From Streptomyces sp. NRRL F-5126 (GTDB taxonomy: Bacteria; Actinomycetota; Actinomycetes; Streptomycetales; Streptomycetaceae): 64,000 bases of DNA. This document shows, piece after piece, positions 36,529 to 44,801 of this stretch. Below the pieces are notes generated by a model. That model had not been told where the DNA came from, did no database searches, and worked only from the letters and a program-made list of their open reading frames with translations. The DNA lies in NCBI RefSeq assembly GCF_000721265.1, contig NZ_JOFZ01000010.1, positions 248,001 through 312,000 on the forward strand. The letters run 5' to 3'. Made by a program: the position numbers and the translations under genes. Every line of letters starts with the position of its first letter. The first letter of the stretch is position 1.

Positions 36529-37545
36529 ATGCCCCGCGTGATCGTGGACTGTGCCATCTACCGCAACGGCTGCCGCACGCATGGGCCCGAGGACTTCTCG
36601 GAGGCCCTGGAGCAGGCGCGCGCCACCGGGGACGCCTTCCTCTGGATCGGTCTGCACGAGCCGACGGAGAAGGAGTTCGCCCGGGTGACGGACGAGTTCG
36701 GGCTGCACCCGCTCGCCGTGGAGGACGCGCTCAAGGCGCACCAGCGCCCCAAGCTCGAGGTGTACGACGACTCGCTGTTCATGGTGCTCAAGCCCACCAC
36801 GTACGAGCCGCGGCACGACAAGGTCACCACAGGCGAGCTGATGGTCTTCATCGGGGATTCCTTCGTCGTCACGGTCAGGCACGGCCACGGGGCCGCCCTG
36901 AGGGCCGTGCGCGAGCACCTTGAGGACCAGCCCGAGATCATGCGCAACGGCCCCACGGCGGTGCTCTACGCCGTGAGCGACGCGGTGGTGGACAACTACA
37001 TCGAGGTCGCCGCCGAGCTCCAGATCGACCTGGAGGAGGTCGAGGCCGAGGTCTTCTCGCCGGCCTCCGACAACGGCGGCGGCAGGGGCTCGGCGGGTGC
37101 CAAGACGACGGCCGCGCGGATCTACGACTTCAAGCGCCAGGTCCTGGAGTTCCGCAGGGCCACGGGGCCTCTCGCGGGGCCGATGCAGAAGCTGGCCGGT
37201 GCCGGGACGCCGTTCGTGCACGAGGAGGCGCGTCCGTTCTTCCGCGACGTGAACGACCACCTGACACGCGCGAACGAGCTGGTGGAAGGGCTGGACCGGC
37301 TCCTGTCCGACATCCTGTCGGCGCATCTGGCGCAGATGGGCGTGCGGCAGAACGACGACATGCGCAAGATCTCGGCGTGGGCCGCGATGGCCGCGGTGCC
37401 GACGATGGTGGCGGGCGTCTACGGCATGAACTTCGACCACATGCCCGAGCTGCACTGGGTGTGGGCGTACCCGGCGGTGATCGCGCTGATGCTGGTGGTC
37501 GTCTGGGGGCTGCACCGGCAGTTCAAGCGGCGGGGCTGGCTGTGA
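36529..37545 (+). CDS. CorA-family magnesium/cobalt transporter
   Basis: A divalent-cation channel of 338 aa that works as a pentamer. A long cytosolic alpha/beta domain and helical funnel (about 1-275) precede two C-terminal membrane helices. The pore-mouth motif YGMNF ends the first helix, and the basic C-terminus (RQFKRRGWL) is typical. The ATG at 36529 is chosen; a GTG at 36538 is also possible. The phosphatase gene starts divergently 73 bp away and the ferritin-like gene ends only 12 bp beyond the stop. Confidence 0.93.
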   Translation: MPRVIVDCAIYRNGCRTHGPEDFSEALEQARATGDAFLWIGLHEPTEKEFARVTDEFGLHPLAVEDALKAHQRPKLEVYDDSLFMVLKPTTYEPRHDKVTTGELMVFIGDSFVVTVRHGHGAALRAVREHLEDQPEIMRNGPTAVLYAVSDAVVDNYIEVAAELQIDLEEVEAEVFSPASDNGGGRGSAGAKTTAARIYDFKRQVLEFRRATGPLAGPMQKLAGAGTPFVHEEARPFFRDVNDHLTRANELVEGLDRLLSDILSAHLAQMGVRQNDDMRKISAWAAMAAVPTMVAGVYGMNFDHMPELHWVWAYPAVIALMLVVVWGLHRQFKRRGWL

Positions 37546-37557
37546 GGAGGCAGGGGG

Positions 37558-38349
37558 TCACAGCGCCGGTGCGGCGATCTCCCGGCCGCCCAGGGCGTCA
37601 CGGCGCTCGGGCGCGGGCTGGGCGAGACGCGTCATCCTGCGCCAGCCGCCGAGCCGCTCGAACGCGTACATCGCGTTGATCCCCGCGGCGAGTGCGGCCG
37701 CCTTGGGCGCGGGCCAGCCGAGGATGCGTCCCATGTGGTCCATGACGGCGAGGCTGACCGTGCGGTAGGTGCGCATCTCCGCGCGTGCGCAGTCGACGAG
37801 TGCGTCCAGGATGAACCGGCCGTGGCCCTCGGCCGCCAGCCGCAGCAACTCCTCGTGGCAGTAGGCGAGGTGGTTGTCCTCGTCGTTGCTGATCACCTTC
37901 ACGGCCTTGCCCACGTCGGGGTCGTCGGCGAAGTGCTTCTTCAGCATGTCCATCTGGTCGCTGGCCCGCTGCTCCGTGACGCGGCTGTGCGCCAGGTAGA
38001 CCAGGACGTCCTGCTCGGTGAGCGGCTCGTCACGGCGCAGCTTGTCGTGGGCGAGGCCGATGCCCTGCCGTTCCAGCAGGGCGGTGTAGTCCGTCTCGGG
38101 CGGCACTTCGACGGGTTCGAGGCCGCGCTTCTTGAGCAGGGCCCGGAAGATCCGGCCGTGCTTGTCCTCGTCGGCGCCGTGGCGCGTGATCTTGGGAGCG
38201 AGCGCGCGCATGCTGTCGGGCACCAGGGCGGCGATCCGCCCGTTCTCCCACCCGCCCTGCGCCTCGCCGGACGCGGCGATGGAGCAGAAGAGCCGGTAGG
38301 CGCGGTCGTCGTCGACCATTTCCTGGAAGAGGCTGTGGGCCGAGAGCAT
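37558..38349 (-). CDS. Ferritin-like di-iron domain protein
   Basis: An all-helical protein of 263 aa with metal-ligand patterns GADEDKHGRIF and NDEDNHLAYCHEELL, which fit the paired ExxH motifs of ferritin-like di-iron proteins. The exact role is not known; oxygenase, iron handling or stress protection are all possible. A conserved Cys lies in the second motif. GGAGGT precedes the ATG by 7 nt. It converges on corA. Its 5' side is a 703-bp non-coding region with long direct repeats. Confidence 0.85.
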   Translation of the reverse strand: MLSAHSLFQEMVDDDRAYRLFCSIAASGEAQGGWENGRIAALVPDSMRALAPKITRHGADEDKHGRIFRALLKKRGLEPVEVPPETDYTALLERQGIGLAHDKLRRDEPLTEQDVLVYLAHSRVTEQRASDQMDMLKKHFADDPDVGKAVKVISNDEDNHLAYCHEELLRLAAEGHGRFILDALVDCARAEMRTYRTVSLAVMDHMGRILGWPAPKAAALAAGINAMYAFERLGGWRRMTRLAQPAPERRDALGGREIAAPAL

Positions 38350-38624
38350 CGCTGGTACCTCCGTCTGAAAGGTGTCCGCAGACAACGAGTCAAACGGCGG
38401 GCGTAGCCCCGGGCAACAGCTGGCGGCCGGGGCTCGGCCGAAAGAGGGACGGCCCCGCGCGTAACCGGGCGCGCCCCGTGCCCGTTGTGCCGGGTGGACG
38501 GCGGCCGTGGCGGGGAGACCCCCGAGCCCCCACCACGGCCGCGCATCACCACACGCCGCTGCGCGGGTGCCGCCGCGCGGGCGGGACAGGCACCCCCGGC
38601 CGCCCCCGCGCCGGCCGTTGGCCT

Positions 38625-38736
38625 CACACGCCCGCTGCGTGCGTGCCCGGGGTCCGGACGAAGCTTCGCGCGGCGCGGACGAGGACCGCCGGAGGGCCAC
38701 TGCGGCGGCAACCGGCCGGTGCCGCCGCACGGACCG
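38625..38736. repeat. 112-bp direct repeat, copy 1
   Basis: Matches 38760-38871 at 107 of 112 positions. The mismatches fall at all three codon positions in any frame, which argues against coding. Each copy holds GGTCCGGACGAAGCTTCGCG near its middle. The period is 135 bp. Confidence 0.85.
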
Positions 38737-38759
38737 TGCCGCCGCGCCGGCCGGGGCCG

Positions 38760-38871
38760 CACACGCCCGCTGCGTGCGAGCCCGGGGTCCGGACGAAGCT
38801 TCGCGCGGCACGGACGAGGACCCCCGGAGGGCCACTGCGGCAGCAACCAGCCGGTGCCGCCGCACGGACCG
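38760..38871. repeat. 112-bp direct repeat, copy 2
   Basis: Second copy of the unit at 38625-38736, separated by 23 bp. A third, truncated copy of the first about 30 bp begins near 38928, so the array may once have been longer. Confidence 0.85.
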
Positions 38872-39052
38872 GGCCGCATGCCCGGGTGCCGCCGCGCGGG
38901 CGGGGCAGGCGCCCCCGGCCGGGGCCTCGCACGCCCGCTGCGTGCGGGCCCGGGGGCCGGGCGGGGATCACCGCGCATGTCAGCACTGCCGCGGCAGCGG
39001 GACCGGGCGTCCGGACGGCCCGGCGGTACGCCCCGCGGGCGCGGTGTGCCCG

Positions 39053-40105
39053 CTATTCGGCCAGGCCTGCTCGCTCCAGGGCGTCCACGCCCGCGCGCAG
39101 TGACGCGACCCGCTGTTCAAGGGTGAGGCCCGCGGGCGCCAGGGTCAGCGTGGTGACGCCCGCCCCCGCGTAGGCCTGCATGCGGTCCGCGATCCGCTCG
39201 ACCGAGCCGAGCAGCGTCGTCGAGTCGATCAGCTGGTGCGGCACGGACGCCGCGGCGCCGGCCTTGTCGCCCGCCAGGTACTTGTCCTGGATCTCGGCGG
39301 CCTCCTTCTCGTAACCCATGCGGCAGGCGAGCCGGTTGTAGAAGTTCTGCCGCCTGCTGCCCATACCGCCCACGTACAGGGCCGTGTAGGGGCGGAACTG
39401 GTCCGCGAGCGCGGGGACGTCATCGCCGACGGCCAGCGGCACGGTCGGGCAGACGTCGAAGCCGTCCATCGTCAGCCCGGCCTTCTCCCGGCCCGCGCGC
39501 AGGTGCGTGAGCGCGGTCTCCTCCAGGTGTTCGGCGGCGGGGAAGATCAGCAGCGCGCCGTCCGCGATCTCGCCCGTCTGCTCCAGGTTCTTCGGCCCGA
39601 TCGCCGCGATGTACAGCGGGATGTGCTCGCGCTGCGGGTGCACGGTCAGCTTGAGCGGCTTCCCTGGCCCGCCCGGCAGGGGCAGCGTGAAGTGCTCGCC
39701 CTCGTGGGACACCCGGTCGCGTGACATCGCCGCGCGCACGATCTCGACGTACTCGCGCGTCCTGGCGAGCGGCTTGTCGAACTTCACGCCGTACCAGCCC
39801 TCGGAGACCTGCGGTCCGGAGACGCCGAGGCCCAGGCGGAAGCGGCCGCCTGAGAGCGAGTCGAGCGTGGCGGCGGTCATCGCCGTCATCGTGGGCCGGC
39901 GCGCCGGGATCTGCATGATCGCGGAGCCGATGTCGATGCTCTCCGTCCGCGCCGCCACCCAGGACAGCACGGTCGGCGCGTCCGAGCCGTACGCCTCGGC
40001 AGCCCAGCACACGTCGTAGCCGAGCCGGTCGGCCTCCTGCGCGACGGCCAGGTTGTCGCCGTCCATCCCCGCACCCCAGTACCCGAGGTTGATGCCGAGC
40101 CGCAT
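39053..40105 (-). CDS. LLM-class F420-dependent oxidoreductase
   Basis: A flavin/F420 barrel enzyme of 350 aa related to luciferase. It starts MRLGINLGYWGAG and has GVSGPQVSEGWYGVKF and LYIAAIGPKNLEQTGEIADG, typical of the F420-dependent branch found in actinobacteria. The substrate is unknown. The C-terminal third (about 260-350) is helical with VERIADRMQAYAGAGVTTL. The gene is divergent from the aldo/keto reductase gene, 153 bp away. Confidence 0.92.
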   Translation of the reverse strand: MRLGINLGYWGAGMDGDNLAVAQEADRLGYDVCWAAEAYGSDAPTVLSWVAARTESIDIGSAIMQIPARRPTMTAMTAATLDSLSGGRFRLGLGVSGPQVSEGWYGVKFDKPLARTREYVEIVRAAMSRDRVSHEGEHFTLPLPGGPGKPLKLTVHPQREHIPLYIAAIGPKNLEQTGEIADGALLIFPAAEHLEETALTHLRAGREKAGLTMDGFDVCPTVPLAVGDDVPALADQFRPYTALYVGGMGSRRQNFYNRLACRMGYEKEAAEIQDKYLAGDKAGAAASVPHQLIDSTTLLGSVERIADRMQAYAGAGVTTLTLAPAGLTLEQRVASLRAGVDALERAGLAE

Positions 40106-40258
40106 ACCCGCACCCGCTCCCTAGTCGCTACTCGCCAGTAATGTGTTGCACGGAGGGACTCTAGCGCGCCCACCACGACCCCGTCAGTGACCCGTTGCCC
40201 GACCCGTTGTCCACAGCCCTTCCTCCGTACCACCCCATGGCCAGTAATCTCAGCCCCC

Positions 40259-41239
40259 ATGGAGCAGAGGCATCTCGGCAGTACGGGACTGCGCGTGTCC
40301 CGCATCGGGCTCGGCACCCTGACATGGGGCAGGGACACCGGCGAGCACGACGCGGCCGGCCAGTTGAAGGCCTTCTGGGAAGCGGGCGGCACGCTGGTCG
40401 ACACGGCGGACGTGTACGGCGGCGGCGACGCCGAGTACCTGCTGGGGCAGCTCGTGGAGCGGCTGGTGCCCCGCCGTGACCTGGTCATCGCGACGAAGGC
40501 GGGGAGCGTGCCCGACCCCGACCGCCGGTTCGACGGCTCGCGGGGCCACCTGCTCGCGGCGCTCGACGCCTCCCTCGACCGGCTCGGCACGGACTACGTG
40601 GACCTGTGGCAGATCCACGCGTTCGACTCCGAGACCCCGCTCGACGAGACGCTGCAGGCGCTGGACATCGCCGTCAGCAGCGGCCGGGCGCGCTACGCGG
40701 GTGTGTCGAACTTCTGCGGCTGGCAGCTGGCCAAGGCCGCGACCTGGCAGCTCGCTTCGCCCGGCATACGCACCCGTCTCGCCAGCACGCAGATGGAGTA
40801 CTCGCTGCTCCAGCGCGGCGTGGAGCGCGAGGTGCTGCCGGCCGCGCTGGACCTCGGCGTCGGGCTGCTGCCGTCGTCCCCGCTCGGGCGTGGCGTGCTT
40901 ACGGGCAAGTACCGGCATGCGACTCCGCCCGAGTCGCGGGGCGCGACGGACATGGCGATGTTCGTGGAGCCGTACCTCGACGGCGCGGCGAGCCGGGTCG
41001 TCGACGCGGTCGTCACGGCGGCGGACGGCCTGGCGACGAGCCCGCTCGCGGTGGCGCTCGCATGGGTGCGCGACCGTCCCGGCGTGGTGGCCCCGGTCGT
41101 CGGGGCGCGCAACGCGCAGCAGCTCACGGAGGCCTTGTCAGTGGAGGGCCTTAGTCTTCCTGACGAGATCCGCCGGGCGCTGGACGACGTGTCTGCCCCG
41201 GTGCACCACTATCCCGACCAGGACTGGAGCACGCTGTGA
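40259..41239 (+). CDS. Aldo/keto reductase
   Basis: An NADPH-dependent barrel reductase of 326 aa. The catalytic tetrad is visible as D (VDTADVYGGG), Y in the same motif, K (IATKAG) and H (LWQIHAFD). The C-terminal VVGARNAQQLTEAL binds NADPH phosphate. The ATG at 40259 has no ribosome binding site, only CAGCCCCC before it, but TAATCT lies 8 nt upstream as a -10, so the message may be leaderless. The next gene starts inside its stop codon (GTGA). Confidence 0.93.
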   Translation: MEQRHLGSTGLRVSRIGLGTLTWGRDTGEHDAAGQLKAFWEAGGTLVDTADVYGGGDAEYLLGQLVERLVPRRDLVIATKAGSVPDPDRRFDGSRGHLLAALDASLDRLGTDYVDLWQIHAFDSETPLDETLQALDIAVSSGRARYAGVSNFCGWQLAKAATWQLASPGIRTRLASTQMEYSLLQRGVEREVLPAALDLGVGLLPSSPLGRGVLTGKYRHATPPESRGATDMAMFVEPYLDGAASRVVDAVVTAADGLATSPLAVALAWVRDRPGVVAPVVGARNAQQLTEALSVEGLSLPDEIRRALDDVSAPVHHYPDQDWSTL

Positions 41240-43398
41240 CGACGGACCGCGAACCGGAGGAGGAGCCCGCCGGCGACGCGGACGCGCGGGCCGCGGACGC
41301 AGACGGCACGGACGGCGCAGACGGCGCGGCGCAGGCGGGCGAGGCCCAGGTGAGCGAGGCGCAGGCCGAGCTGGCGGCCCAGCGCGAGCTGCGTGCCCGC
41401 ATCGAGCAGCGCAAGGCCGAGCGGTCGGCTCCGGTCGCCGCCGGCGGGAAGCTGAGCGGGCAGGCCGCCGATCTGCTGGCCGCCGTGCGGGCCGTCGAGA
41501 GCGGCGGCACGCCAGATCCCGCCGCCCTGCGTGCCGCCGCCGCGGCCCCGGAGCGCACGGCCCCCGCACCCGCCGCCGTCCCGGCGCCCGCGTCGGCCCC
41601 TTCGGCCCCGGCCGGCCCGTCCGCGCCGCCCGCGGAGGCCGTCGAGGCGGTGCGGGCCGTCCTCTCCGAGGGCGGAGCGCCCGGCACCCTCGCCGGGCCC
41701 GTCACCGCGACGCTCGGCGAGCGCGCGGCTCAGGCACTGCGCGCGGACCCCTGGCAGTTGCTGGCCGTCCCCGGCGTGCGGCCCGAGCAGGCCGACGGGT
41801 TCGCCCGCGCACTGCTCGGCGCGGAGTGCGGGCCGGGCGACGGGCGGCGCGCCGTGGCGCTCGTCGCCTGGCTGCTTGAGCGCGCCGCCGTCAAGGGGCA
41901 CACTGCGCTCGAAGCCGGCGCGGTACGCACGGCGCTCGCCGAGCAGGGCGTACCCGATCCGGACGAGGCCGTGCGCCACGCCGTCGCGGAGGGCGCGGTG
42001 CTGGTCTTCCACGACGAGGAACCGGAAGAGGACGAGGAGCAGGATCCCGAGCAGCAGGAGGACGAGGGCTCCGGCGGGGGCCCTGAGCGTGCGGCGGTGC
42101 CCGTGCTACTGGGGCTCGACCGTTTCGCCCTCGCCGAGGAGAGCCTGGCGGACGGCCTGGCACGGCTGGTGAAGACCGCCGGGGAATCGCCCTGGCCCGA
42201 CGTGGCGGAGGCGGAGGGGGCGGCGGCCCCGCCGTCGACCGCCGAACTGCTGCGCGCCGTGGCCGGACACGGCCTGGTGCTGCACACCGGCGGGGAGGCG
42301 GCGCGCGCCGAGCCGGTGGCCGCGGCCGCCGCGGCGCGCGGGCTCGGGCTGCGGGCGGCGGTCGCGGTGCACAGCGAGAACGGGCGGGACCGGCTGCTCT
42401 CCGACGGCGCTGAGGGCGTGCTGACCGTGTCGGCGCTGCTCGCGGGCGCGGAGGGCCCCGGGCGGGACGCGGACGGGATGTTCGCGCTCGACCTCCTCGT
42501 GGTCCTCGACGCGCCGCAACTGGACGTCGAGACGGCGGCGATGGTCGTGGAGTCGCTCGCCGACGGCTGCGGGCTGGTGCTCGGCGGCGACCCCGGCGTG
42601 CTGGGTTCGGCGGGCGCGGGCCGCGTCTTCGGCGATCTGCTGGCCGCGCGCGTCTGCCCGCAGGTCGCGTCACGCACGCCCGACCCGGGGCCGATCGGCG
42701 AGCTGGTGTCCGGGATCGGCGTGGGCGAGCTCGCGCAGGTGCCGGCGCCGGACAAGGAGATCGTGATCGTGCCCGTGAAGGACGCGGGCGAGGCGGTGCA
42801 CCGCACGGTCCAGCTGGTCGCGGAGTCCGTGCCACGCGCGTTCGGCCTCCCGGCCGAGCAGACGCAGGTGATCACGGTCGGGCACGGCGGCTCCGCGGGG
42901 ACGCGCGCGCTCAACGCGGCGCTCAAGCAGCGGCTCGCGCCCGGACCCGGGCGGTTCGGCGGGTTCGACCCCGGCGACCGGGTCGCGTACGTGCCGGCTC
43001 CCGGCCGTACGGTGCAGGGCGCGGTGGTGTCCGCGGGCGCGGAGGGGCTGCGGGTGCGGCTCGACGGACCCGACGGGGCCGGGGAGCAGGTCGTCACGGT
43101 CCCGAAGGACCGGGTCGAGACCGGGCTGCGGCACGGCTGGGCGCTCACGGCGCACCAGGCGGCGGGCATGCGGTGGCCCGCGGCGGTGGTGGTGCTGCCG
43201 GGGGACGCGGCGGCCGGGCTCAGCCGGGCGTGGGTGTACACGGCGTTCGGACGCGGCGCGCGGCACCTGTCGGTGGTGCACGGCGTGGACCAGGCGCTCC
43301 CCCGCGCCGTGTCCGCGGACGACAGCCGCACGACGGCCCGCGGAACGAGGCTGAAGGAACTGATCGAGGGACTCCTGGCGGCCCCCGAGGAGACGTGA
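41236..43398 (+). CDS. RecD2-like helix-hairpin-helix protein with degenerate helicase motifs
   Basis: A 720-residue protein whose parts line up with RecD2/TraA-type helicases. A helix-hairpin-helix (DPWQLLAVPGVRPEQADGF) is near 170-190. A P-loop-like position reads HTGGEAARAEP near 350 where GxGKT is expected. LLVVLDAPQLD near 420 stands for the DE Walker B, and GGDPGVLGSAGAGRVFGDLL near 448 for motif III. HGGSAGTRALNAALKQRL, an SH3-like GDRV module and LTAHQAAGMRWP near 637 complete the C-terminus. The lysine of Walker A and the Glu of Walker B are gone, so it is probably not an active ATPase. The first about 150 residues are Ala/Pro-rich and disordered. Translationally coupled to the aldo/keto reductase. 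Confidence 0.8.
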   Translation: MTTDREPEEEPAGDADARAADADGTDGADGAAQAGEAQVSEAQAELAAQRELRARIEQRKAERSAPVAAGGKLSGQAADLLAAVRAVESGGTPDPAALRAAAAAPERTAPAPAAVPAPASAPSAPAGPSAPPAEAVEAVRAVLSEGGAPGTLAGPVTATLGERAAQALRADPWQLLAVPGVRPEQADGFARALLGAECGPGDGRRAVALVAWLLERAAVKGHTALEAGAVRTALAEQGVPDPDEAVRHAVAEGAVLVFHDEEPEEDEEQDPEQQEDEGSGGGPERAAVPVLLGLDRFALAEESLADGLARLVKTAGESPWPDVAEAEGAAAPPSTAELLRAVAGHGLVLHTGGEAARAEPVAAAAAARGLGLRAAVAVHSENGRDRLLSDGAEGVLTVSALLAGAEGPGRDADGMFALDLLVVLDAPQLDVETAAMVVESLADGCGLVLGGDPGVLGSAGAGRVFGDLLAARVCPQVASRTPDPGPIGELVSGIGVGELAQVPAPDKEIVIVPVKDAGEAVHRTVQLVAESVPRAFGLPAEQTQVITVGHGGSAGTRALNAALKQRLAPGPGRFGGFDPGDRVAYVPAPGRTVQGAVVSAGAEGLRVRLDGPDGAGEQVVTVPKDRVETGLRHGWALTAHQAAGMRWPAAVVVLPGDAAAGLSRAWVYTAFGRGARHLSVVHGVDQALPRAVSADDSRTTARGTRLKELIEGLLAAPEET

Positions 43399-43800
43399 GC
43401 GGGGGCCCGGCGCGGCGGGCAGCGCGACGGCGGGCGGCGCGCCCGCACGGCGAGGGCCCCCGTGGCGCGCCGACGGAGGACGCCGGTAACCCGCCCTGGT
43501 GGGCGGCGGCACCCCGGTGGGCCTCGGTGGCTGCCCCGTCCGTTGGGCGGGGCAGAGCCTTCCGCAGCAGGCTGCGGGAAGCGCCGCTGCGCTGGGCGCG
43601 AGCGGGCTGCGCCCGGCCGCGTGCCGGCGCCTCCCACGCCCACGGGCGCGGCCGCCGGGGCGGCCCTGGCCGGGGACGGCTCCCGGACACCGTGGACCGA
43701 CCGGGCGGTCAGGTGCGGCGTCCCCGCGACCGACGGCGCGCGGACGGCCCCGGCGGTGCCCGCTGCCCGCACCGGCGCGGGGCCAGGGCCAGGGGCGGGG
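43399..43800. other. Intergenic region, no gene seen
   Basis: 402 bp of GC-rich sequence between convergent genes. Open frames exist on both strands but none has a ribosome binding site, a family signature or a plausible composition. No clear terminator stem was found by eye. Confidence 0.5.
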
Positions 43801-44472
43801 TCAGGCGTCCTGGCCCTCCAGGTCGGCGTCGTCGGCTTCCTCGTCGTCGTCCTCGTCGAAGACCGCGCTCACGTCGAAGCGGCAGACCACCTGCTGGGGA
43901 TCGGCCGCCTCGAAGGGGGACGCCAGCCACTCCCCCGGTTCCGGCGGGTCGTCCACCGCGGAGACCCAGAGGGTCGAGTCGCCCTCCTCAAGGCCGAACT
44001 CCTTGTGGCGCGAGGCGATCTCGTCCGGCTCGTACTCGCCGAACAGGACGCCGAGGGCAGCGTGCACGCTGCCCGAGACGGCGGCCGCCGCGCCCGCCGT
44101 CGTGGCCACGTCGTCGTCGGCGTCCGCGATGCGCTGCGCCTGGGACAGGAGCCGCTCCGGTTCGTCCACCGCATAGTCGCGCCTGATCAGCACCGTGACG
44201 GCGTGCGGCTCCTCCGGGCCCGCGTAGGGCGGCAGGGAGTCGTCGGGTTCCGGGATCTCGAAGGGGGTGACCTCGTCGTACCGGTGGTAGAGCTGTTCGT
44301 CGTAGTCCTCGGCGGCGGCCGCCAGCGCGTTGAACGCGTCGGAGACTGCCTGATCATCGTCGTCCCCACCCGTGCGGTTCTCCACGGCCGCCAGGTGCCG
44401 GTCGAGGGCCGCCTTGACCGCCTCGGCGGCGGCGCGTACGTCGGCAGCGGAGGGCTGCGCAGCATCAGACAT
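43801..44472 (-). CDS. Conserved acidic hypothetical protein
   Basis: A protein of 223 aa, not recognised by name. It starts MSDAAQPSAADVRAAAEAVK, is predicted to be soluble, and ends in a tail dominated by Asp and Glu (about 200-223). Segments such as VTVLIRRDYAVDEPERLL and VLFGEYEPDEIASRHKEFGL recur in actinobacterial homologues as I remember them. There is no ribosome binding site; a promoter directly upstream suggests a leaderless message. It is divergent from the small DUF5703 gene. Confidence 0.75.
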   Translation of the reverse strand: MSDAAQPSAADVRAAAEAVKAALDRHLAAVENRTGGDDDDQAVSDAFNALAAAAEDYDEQLYHRYDEVTPFEIPEPDDSLPPYAGPEEPHAVTVLIRRDYAVDEPERLLSQAQRIADADDDVATTAGAAAAVSGSVHAALGVLFGEYEPDEIASRHKEFGLEEGDSTLWVSAVDDPPEPGEWLASPFEAADPQQVVCRFDVSAVFDEDDDEEADDADLEGQDA

Positions 44473-44481
44473 AGGGCAGAC

Positions 44482-44511
44482 GCTATCCGTATCGGGGCTC
44501 CGGCCGCACAA
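44482..44511 (-). promoter_or_regulatory. Promoter for a leaderless transcript of the gene at 43801-44472
   Basis: On the minus strand, TTGTGC, an 18-bp spacer and GATAGC end 10 bp before the ATG at 44472. The start of transcription would fall at or within 3 nt of the start codon, consistent with the missing ribosome binding site. Confidence 0.5.
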
Positions 44512-44519
44512 TAGATGCG

Positions 44520-44708
44520 ATGCCGGAATACGAATTTGTCGACGTGTACGTACCCCGCGGGGTGTCACGCAAGGACGCCACGCGCCTGCTGACCGACCAT
44601 GCCGAGTACGGGCACTGGGAGCTGGACCGCCTGAGCCTGCACCGCGACGGCAGCCGCCGTGTGCGGCTGCGCCGACGCATCATCCGACAGGTGCGCGCCA
44701 CGTGGTGA
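44520..44708 (+). CDS. DUF5703-family small protein
   Basis: A basic protein of 62 aa with the conserved actinobacterial pattern MPEYEFVDVYVPRGVSRKDA and an Arg-rich C-terminus. Function unknown; it is small, soluble and probably nucleic-acid or protein binding by charge alone. It is divergent from the acidic hypothetical gene, 47 bp away. No ribosome binding site is evident. Confidence 0.82.
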   Translation: MPEYEFVDVYVPRGVSRKDATRLLTDHAEYGHWELDRLSLHRDGSRRVRLRRRIIRQVRATW

Positions 44709-44733
44709 CGGCCGTCCCGCCCGTCACAGCGGA

Positions 44734-44767
44734 ACGGGCCCCACCCGTATGAAGGGTGCGGGCCCGT
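44734..44767. terminator. Hairpin between DUF5703 and chpC
   Basis: ACGGGCCC(C)ACCC pairs with GGGTGCGGGCCCGT with one bulge; 7-nt loop. It lies between the convergent stops at 44708 and 44802. Confidence 0.65.
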
Positions 44768-44801
44768 CCCGGTCTCCGTGTGTGCCCACGCGACGTTGCG
44801 G

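Larger units (their letters stand above)
38350..39052. other. Non-coding, repeat-rich intergenic region
   Basis: 703 bp without a convincing gene. It contains a 112-bp direct repeat (listed separately) plus a flanking about 38-bp module found at about 38564-38602 and 38882-38920 (GGGTGCCGCCGCGCGGGCGG core). The string CGCCCGCTGCGTGCG occurs three times (near 38629, 38764 and 38933). The ferritin promoter must lie in the first 100 bp. Confidence 0.7.

Noticed and set aside
38485..39126. Several plus-strand frames through the 112-bp repeats
   Set aside because: Substitutions between the repeat copies fall on all codon positions, there is no ribosome binding site, and the composition is repetitive Arg/Pro.
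43399..43800. Overlapping frames on both strands after the RecD2-like gene
   Set aside because: No start signal, motif or typical composition; treated as intergenic.
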